From positions 1 through 43,482 of the IMG/VR virus record IMGVR_UViG_3300009160_000061: a stretch of DNA of 43,482 nt; one strand, written 5' to 3'. The stretch's first letter is position 1. Every line of letters starts with the position of its first letter. This DNA is from a virus. Positions 39,098 to 43,482 of this stretch are shown here, in pieces. The notes under the pieces are model-generated. The model did not search any database. It worked only from the letters and a program-made list of their open reading frames with translations, and was not told the DNA's origin. Made by a program: the position numbers and the translations under genes.

Positions 39098-39311
39098 TGT
39101 TCTTATAGTATTACTCGTAGTTTCCTGTGGAAGAAACGATTATAGGTATAAAATAAAAGGTAGTGTTATTACCAATAAAGGTCCTCATCCGGCTATTTGG
39201 TATACAGATACAATTAGTTTTGATGGTGATACCGCATATTACTTTAATAGTGACGGATCTGAGGTAAGAATTAATCCACCTTATGTTTTAAAAGATAATA
39301 GATTTAAATAA
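39081..39311 (+). CDS. Small lipoprotein
   Basis: 76 aa. Signal peptide MKKLISVLIVLLVVSC with lipobox VVSC (Cys16), then a short polar domain (YRYKIKGSV, TAYYFNSDGSEV). Lipid-anchored in the envelope. First of two adjacent lipoproteins; possible superinfection-exclusion or o-spanin-like role is only a guess. Confidence 0.75.
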   Translation: MKKLISVLIVLLVVSCGRNDYRYKIKGSVITNKGPHPAIWYTDTISFDGDTAYYFNSDGSEVRINPPYVLKDNRFK

Positions 39312-39322
39312 AAAATAGTAAA

Positions 39323-39586
39323 ATGAAGAAAGTATTATTGGCAATTATGTTGGGTGTTATGGTAACATCTTGTACAGAAAACAGTAGAGTAAAAAGTTGG
39401 GGCGGAGACGGAACAATTACATTACCAAAAGGACAAAAATTAATTAATGTTACTTGGAAGGAAACCCAAGTTTGGTATTTGACAAGAGAAATGTCACCAC
39501 AAGATTCTTGTCAGATTTATAAATTTCACGAAGAATCTTCTTGGGGAGTAATTGAAGGAACATACACAATTATTGAAACTAAATAA
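39323..39586 (+). CDS. Small lipoprotein
   Basis: 87 aa. Signal peptide with lipobox VTSC (Cys17), then GDGTITLPKGQKLINVTWKE and VWYLTREM. The latter stretch (LPKGQKLxNVTWK...LWYLT) resembles small phage proteins that often keep no signal peptide. Envelope-anchored, role unknown. Confidence 0.78.
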   Translation: MKKVLLAIMLGVMVTSCTENSRVKSWGGDGTITLPKGQKLINVTWKETQVWYLTREMSPQDSCQIYKFHEESSWGVIEGTYTIIETK

Positions 39587-39587
39587 T

Positions 39588-39803
39588 ATGAGTAGGGAAT
39601 TTGATAACACAAAACTTAATTACATTGCAAACTCATTAAAAGAAACCGTTAACAGAATGAACTATACAGGTGATATTTTGGATCTTGGTAATGAAATTGG
39701 TGTTGTTGTTGGATTGACATTTAAAGATATGACTGATGAGGATATAACCGATTTTATTCACGGTTTTAAACATGGGGTAAGTTTAACAAATGGAACACAT
39801 TAA
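39588..39803 (+). CDS. Small helical hypothetical protein
   Basis: 71 aa from ATG 39588, one nt after the lipoprotein stop (a longer frame overlaps the lipoprotein). Helical, with LGNEIGVVVGLTFKDMTDED. No family named. Confidence 0.65.
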   Translation: MSREFDNTKLNYIANSLKETVNRMNYTGDILDLGNEIGVVVGLTFKDMTDEDITDFIHGFKHGVSLTNGTH

Positions 39804-39815
39804 AAAATAAATAAT

Positions 39816-40064
39816 ATGACAGAAAAAGAACTAATCCTTTTAGGATTTAAAAGTGAACTAATAGAAGAGCACGATGAAGATGACTCTTATTACTACGTGT
39901 TGGACATTGTTGATGGGTTGACATTCATTACACCAACTAACGAGGAAATAAAAGAAGGGAATTGGTATGTTGAGTTTTTTAATACGGATCCATCAGTAAG
40001 ATTCCACGAATTTGGTGAGTTACAAACTTTAATAAATCAACTCACACTGGCAATAGTTAAATGA
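39816..40064 (+). CDS. Small acidic hypothetical protein
   Basis: 82 aa: TEKELILLGFKSELIEEHDED, then DSYYYVLDI and GNWYVEFFNTDPSVRF. A small alpha/beta fold often met in phage genomes; function unknown. Confidence 0.68.
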   Translation: MTEKELILLGFKSELIEEHDEDDSYYYVLDIVDGLTFITPTNEEIKEGNWYVEFFNTDPSVRFHEFGELQTLINQLTLAIVK

Positions 40065-40083
40065 TAAAAAATAAATAAAAAAC

Positions 40084-40269
40084 ATGAGTGAAGATAAAAA
40101 AATATTACAGGGTAAATTAATGAATACCCATAGACTTATATTAAATGAGGTTTCTGAAATAAGAGCAGCTAGTACTGAAACCACTTTAGAAGAAGATAGA
40201 AAAAAAATTGCACAACTTGAAAGAGAATTAAAGTTAATTGCAAATAGTTTATATAATCTTTATAAATAA
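40084..40269 (+). CDS. Small helical protein
   Basis: 61 aa, one or two helices with heptad-like spacing (KKIAQLERELKLIANSLYNLY). Stop overlaps the next start (TAATG). Family unknown. Confidence 0.62.
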   Translation: MSEDKKILQGKLMNTHRLILNEVSEIRAASTETTLEEDRKKIAQLERELKLIANSLYNLYK

Positions 40270-40646
40270 TGAAAACAGAAATACCTACACATGATCCATA
40301 TACCGGTGAGTTAAATCCGTACTATGAGGAATTAACAGGTAAAAAAAATCCATTAATATCCGATAACAAGGATGATAACTATTGTTTTGATTTGTCATCA
40401 CTCATAGGTAAAGAGTTTAGATATAACGGTAAGTATGGGTTATCCAACTGGACAGACAAAGTTAAAAATGTTGAAACAATAATGGGAATTCATACCAATT
40501 TTAAGGAATCATTAAAACCAGTTAAAGAAGGTGAAGAACGTAAAAAGTTTGAAATATATGGACATATAGTAAATTTATATGTAAGATCGACAAGAGGAAG
40601 AAATCACCTTTATGAATTAGAGAATTGTGTATTTATAAATTATTAA
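40269..40646 (+). CDS. Hypothetical protein
   Basis: 125 aa, beta-rich second half (FEIYGHIVNLYVRSTRGRNHL split: FEIYGHIVNLYVRS and TRGRNHLYELEN). No recognised family. Co-transcribed with neighbours. Confidence 0.65.
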   Translation: MKTEIPTHDPYTGELNPYYEELTGKKNPLISDNKDDNYCFDLSSLIGKEFRYNGKYGLSNWTDKVKNVETIMGIHTNFKESLKPVKEGEERKKFEIYGHIVNLYVRSTRGRNHLYELENCVFINY

Positions 40647-40649
40647 TAA

Positions 40650-40877
40650 ATGACAGATTTTAGTAAAACAAAAAAATGGATAGAAAAGGTTATTAAGTCC
40701 TGTAATACTTGGGATCAAATAACTACTTGTGAAAAACTGATAAAAAATTTCAAAACACAAATGAGTAAGTGTGATTATGATGATATGATATCCTTACCTT
40801 ATATTGTTGATTTAGAATATAAGATTACTTTAAAACGTAAAGAACTTGTGGAAATAAATAACACCTTTAAAAATTAA
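40650..40877 (+). CDS. Small helical protein
   Basis: 75 aa, helical, two Cys (SCNTWDQITTCEK), basic. Three-nt gaps on both sides place it in the same operon. Family unknown. Confidence 0.62.
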   Translation: MTDFSKTKKWIEKVIKSCNTWDQITTCEKLIKNFKTQMSKCDYDDMISLPYIVDLEYKITLKRKELVEINNTFKN

Positions 40878-40880
40878 AAA

Positions 40881-41126
40881 ATGGAAGAAAACATTACCCC
40901 TGAAAATCAAAATGAAGAATTAAACCAAGAGACTCAAGAAAACGAGCAAGAAGAAGTATTAAAGATTGATCTAATGAATTGTCCTTCTTGTAGAGAAAAC
41001 AATAAAATAAAAATCCAAAGTGTAAGAAGAATTGATGGAAATAAAGTAAAACCTTTGGACATTTTAGTTTGTATCCAATGTGGAACTATGTACACAGATC
41101 CCGAAAAATTATTTGATAGTATCTAA
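40881..41126 (+). CDS. Small zinc-ribbon protein
   Basis: 81 aa: acidic Gln/Glu-rich N-terminus (1-30), then MNCPSCREN and VCIQCGTMYTD, a CxxC...CxxC zinc ribbon with a strand-rich spacer. Probable nucleic-acid or protein binding. Its end carries the -33 box of the next promoter. Confidence 0.72.
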   Translation: MEENITPENQNEELNQETQENEQEEVLKIDLMNCPSCRENNKIKIQSVRRIDGNKVKPLDILVCIQCGTMYTDPEKLFDSI

Positions 41127-41143
41127 AAAAAATTGTATCTTTG
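41112..41143 (+). promoter_or_regulatory. Bacteroidota-type promoter (TTTG-N20-TATCTTTG), 4 nt before ATG
   Basis: TTTG (41112-41115, inside the end of gene 40881), 20 nt, TATCTTTG (41136-41143), TGAT, ATG 41148. Confidence 0.78.
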
Positions 41144-41147
41144 TGAT

Positions 41148-42419
41148 ATGATTTTAGAAAGACTTAAGGACATACCAAAAAATTCAGGTTGCTATTTGTT
41201 TAAAAACAACAAAGGGCAAATAATTTATGTTGGTATGTCAAAGTTCTTACCAAAAAGAGTCTCCTCTTATTTCCAAAAAAATCAAACTGGTAAAACAAAA
41301 ACCCTCGTTGAGAACATTCACGATGTTGAGTTTAAAATTACCTCATCAGAACAAGAGGCAATAATCCTTGAAGAAGAATTAATTAAACTATACAAACCAA
41401 AGTTTAATATCAAGGGTAAAGATGATAAGACTAGAAAATGGTCCTTATGTTTTACGGACGAAGAATTTCCTAAACTTGAAATAGTAAGAGATAAACAAGA
41501 CGATAGAGTAAGTCTTGATTTTACTTCAGGAATGTTGTGTCGTGAAGTATATGATCTTATTCATGATATCTTTGAACTTCGTAGTTGTTCTTACGATCTT
41601 ACAGAAGAAAATATTCTAAAAGAAAAATTTAAAAATTGTTTAGAATTTCATCTTGGTAGATGTAATGCCCCTTGCGTAAATGGTATTAAAAAGTTTTACT
41701 ATAATGAAATAGTTCGTGACGTTAAAAAAGTTCTTTCTCTTGATTTGGATGGATTAAAGTCAAAGATAAAAAAATTAATGAAACATTATTCAAATAATAC
41801 GGAATATGAAAAAGCTCAGACTATATTATCGAAACTTACAGTATTGGAAACAATTGATAATAAGTTAGAGGTAATAAGAATTCAGAAACGCAAAAAAAAT
41901 ATCTTTGAAATAAAGGATATTTTAAATCTGAAAAATATACCGCAGGTTATTGAGGCTTTTGATAATTCACATAACCAAGGAGATTCTAATGTTGCGGCTT
42001 CGGTTAGGTTTGATGATGGTGTTCCATTAAAATCTGAGTATCGTAAATACAATATTAAAAGTTTTGTTGGTATTGATGACTACGCATCTTTTGATGAGAT
42101 CTTACAAAGAAGACTAAAAAGACTTATTGATGAAAAACAAAAACTACCTGATCTTATTTTAATTGATGGGGGTAAAGGACAATTAGGTGTTGCAAAAAGA
42201 GTGTTTGAAAAACTTAATTTAACTGATAAGATAGATTTAATTTCAATATCTAAGGACTCTAACCATAAGTCTTCAGTTATTCATAAGATAGACGGTACGG
42301 AATTTAACATAAAGGATTATAAGAACTTTACACTTTTTGGTAAAATACAAGAAGAAGTACACAGATTTGCCATTAAATTCCACAGACAAAAACAATCTAA
42401 AAAAATATTTTTAAAATAA
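41148..42419 (+). CDS. uvrC: UvrC-like GIY-YIG excision nuclease, short form
   Basis: 423 aa from ATG 41148; the TTG at 41133 is inside the promoter. N-terminal GIY-YIG nuclease (GCYLF...IIYVGMSKFLPKRV, residues 14-38), YKPKFNIKGKDDKTRKW, the Cys segment LGRCNAPCVNGI, a UVR-like helix (NNTEYEKAQTIL) and the RNase H-like domain (EAFDNSHNQGDSNVAASVRF and LILIDGGKGQL). Host UvrC is about 600 aa; this lacks the C-terminal HhH pair. It could repair phage DNA with host UvrAB or act independently like Cho. Own leaderless-type promoter. Confidence 0.93.
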   Translation: MILERLKDIPKNSGCYLFKNNKGQIIYVGMSKFLPKRVSSYFQKNQTGKTKTLVENIHDVEFKITSSEQEAIILEEELIKLYKPKFNIKGKDDKTRKWSLCFTDEEFPKLEIVRDKQDDRVSLDFTSGMLCREVYDLIHDIFELRSCSYDLTEENILKEKFKNCLEFHLGRCNAPCVNGIKKFYYNEIVRDVKKVLSLDLDGLKSKIKKLMKHYSNNTEYEKAQTILSKLTVLETIDNKLEVIRIQKRKKNIFEIKDILNLKNIPQVIEAFDNSHNQGDSNVAASVRFDDGVPLKSEYRKYNIKSFVGIDDYASFDEILQRRLKRLIDEKQKLPDLILIDGGKGQLGVAKRVFEKLNLTDKIDLISISKDSNHKSSVIHKIDGTEFNIKDYKNFTLFGKIQEEVHRFAIKFHRQKQSKKIFLK

Positions 42420-42455
42420 TTGAATTTAATATAAATTATTCTTATTTTTTAACAA

Positions 42456-42638
42456 ATGGGTTTTAATAAAAGATTTTTAAGAAAAGAAGGAATATTGTTA
42501 AACGTTGACAATATTATGACCTATTTGGATGCTGATGCGGTTATCAGTACAGATGAATTTTCACATAATGTCTACAAAATATTTAATGAGGGAAAAACAA
42601 AAGAGGAAATAATAAAATATATAAACGAGAATAAATGA
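42456..42638 (+). CDS. Small hypothetical protein before glutamine synthetase
   Basis: 60 aa, helical with DNIMTYLDADAVISTDEF and KTKEEIIKYINENK. No recognised family. ATGA overlap with the glutamine synthetase gene suggests a joint transcript. Confidence 0.62.
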   Translation: MGFNKRFLRKEGILLNVDNIMTYLDADAVISTDEFSHNVYKIFNEGKTKEEIIKYINENK

Positions 42639-43482
42639 AGTGTAAATTAGAATATGTTTGGTTAGATGGGTATACACCAGAACCAAATTTGAGAAGTAAA
42701 ATTAAAATTGTTGAATACGAAGAAATTAGAAATTGTTTGGTTTTAGGTAATTTTCCAAAATGGAACTTTGATGGGTCATCAACAAAACAAGCTCAGACAG
42801 GTAGTTCTGATTGTATTTTAATACCTGTTAGACATTATTTTTACAATCATACAAACACAATTTACGTGTTGTGTGAAGTAATGAATTCTGATGGTACTCC
42901 ACACAAAACTAATACAAGATCAAAACTAATTGAAGAACAAGAAGATTTATGGTTTGGGTTTGAACAAGAATATTTTATACAGGATATAAAAAATAAATGT
43001 ATTTTAGGTCACGATGAAAACAACTTGGAACCACAAGGTAAATATTATTGTGGTGTAGGTGAATATGTTGCAGGAAGAGATTTTGTTGAAGAACATATGG
43101 ATATGTGTTTAAAATACGGAATTGATATTACAGGGATCAACGCTGAGGTTGCATTAGGTCAATGGGAATACCAAGTATTTTCAAAAGGTAAATTAAAGGC
43201 GGGTGATGATTTGTGGATGACCAGGTACTTTTTATATAAAATTTCCGAAAAATATAATTATGGGGTTAATCTACATCCAAAACCACTTAAATACGGAGAA
43301 TGGAACGGATCTGGTTTACATACTAACTTTTCAAACGACAAAATGAGAAATGATGGCAAGGAAGAATACTTCAAATCAATATTCACATCATTTGAAAATA
43401 GACATAAAGAACATATTGAATCATATGGTTCCGATAATAATTTAAGATTAACCGGAAATTTTGAGACACAATCAATTGATAA
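42635..43482 (+). CDS. glnA: Class II glutamine synthetase, partial (cut by window end)
   Basis: 282 codons visible, no stop. It matches the eukaryote-type GSII found in some Bacteroidota: KWNFDGSST (42-50), FGFEQEYF (107-114, metal-binding Glu110 and Glu112), PQGKYYCGVG, GINAEVALGQWEYQ (168-181), NGSGLHTNFS (224-233, active-site His229) and RLTGNFET (271-278). The full family is about 340-350 aa, so some 60 residues lie outside. It makes glutamine from glutamate, ammonia and ATP in the cytoplasm. All visible catalytic residues are intact, so it is likely active. Coupled to the 60-aa gene upstream. Confidence 0.95.
   Translation, partial: MKCKLEYVWLDGYTPEPNLRSKIKIVEYEEIRNCLVLGNFPKWNFDGSSTKQAQTGSSDCILIPVRHYFYNHTNTIYVLCEVMNSDGTPHKTNTRSKLIEEQEDLWFGFEQEYFIQDIKNKCILGHDENNLEPQGKYYCGVGEYVAGRDFVEEHMDMCLKYGIDITGINAEVALGQWEYQVFSKGKLKAGDDLWMTRYFLYKISEKYNYGVNLHPKPLKYGEWNGSGLHTNFSNDKMRNDGKEEYFKSIFTSFENRHKEHIESYGSDNNLRLTGNFETQSID

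Noticed and set aside
1-43482. tRNA genes, rRNA, insertion sequences, integrase or attachment sites
   Set aside because: No spacer is large enough with a cloverleaf-like pattern, and no transposase or recombinase motif was seen in any frame.

Overview
The window looks like part of a large dsDNA phage genome infecting a Bacteroidota host, probably a flavobacterium-like bacterium. This rests on the gene packing (over 70 mostly small genes, many with 4-nt ATGA overlaps), AT-rich DNA with few Shine-Dalgarno sites, and host-type promoters (TTTG, 19-20 nt, TAnnTTTG). Phage-type content also points this way: a spanin- and amidase-like cassette, DUF3310, DUF932, an RNA-repair kit and two DNA methyltransferases. 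A secreted protein with a type IX secretion (T9SS) C-terminal sorting domain is a Bacteroidota-only trait. No terminase, capsid, tail or polymerase gene lies in the window, so the phage assignment is strong inference rather than direct proof.

Layout. 0.1-3.2 kb: membrane and coiled-coil proteins with a degenerate amidase-like protein (possible lysis or envelope cassette). 3.2-7.2 kb: probable virion or assembly proteins, one with duplicated EF-hand loops and zinc knuckles, then a histone H1-like Hc1 protein and small coiled-coil proteins. 7.1-9.6 kb: minus-strand genes around a DnaJ co-chaperone. 9.7-22.5 kb: Dam-type methylase, a large leucine-rich-repeat protein, DUF932, a thioredoxin/lipoprotein/glutaredoxin cassette, unknown acidic proteins, DUF3310 plus a second methylase, a DHH phosphoesterase, DUF192 and a NUDIX hydrolase. 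22.5-25.9 kb: a small-RNA candidate, a kinase/metallophosphoesterase pair and a zincin. 26-28.7 kb: the T9SS surface protein. 28.8-41.1 kb: a dense run of small genes holding a cREC-domain protein, a DRB0094-type RNA ligase and three HAD phosphatases. 41.1-43.5 kb: a short UvrC-like nuclease and a class II glutamine synthetase cut by the window end.

Two systems stand out. First, the polynucleotide kinase, calcineurin-type phosphatase, cREC protein, RNA ligase and HAD proteins together form a nearly complete RNA-end healing and sealing set, apparently a counter-defence against tRNA- or RNA-cutting host immunity. Second, there are two start-site grammars. One set of genes has TAnnTTTG exactly 4-5 nt before ATG, which predicts leaderless mRNAs. 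Another has TATTTAT(T/A) 3-6 nt before ATG. Several genes of the second set, but not the first, encode proteins sharing a short tag with (L/I/V)xE sites, resembling the capsid-targeting propeptides of T4-like phages. I infer that this second set is the late regulon and that some enzymes (DHH phosphoesterase, HExxH protease) may be packaged in the virion.
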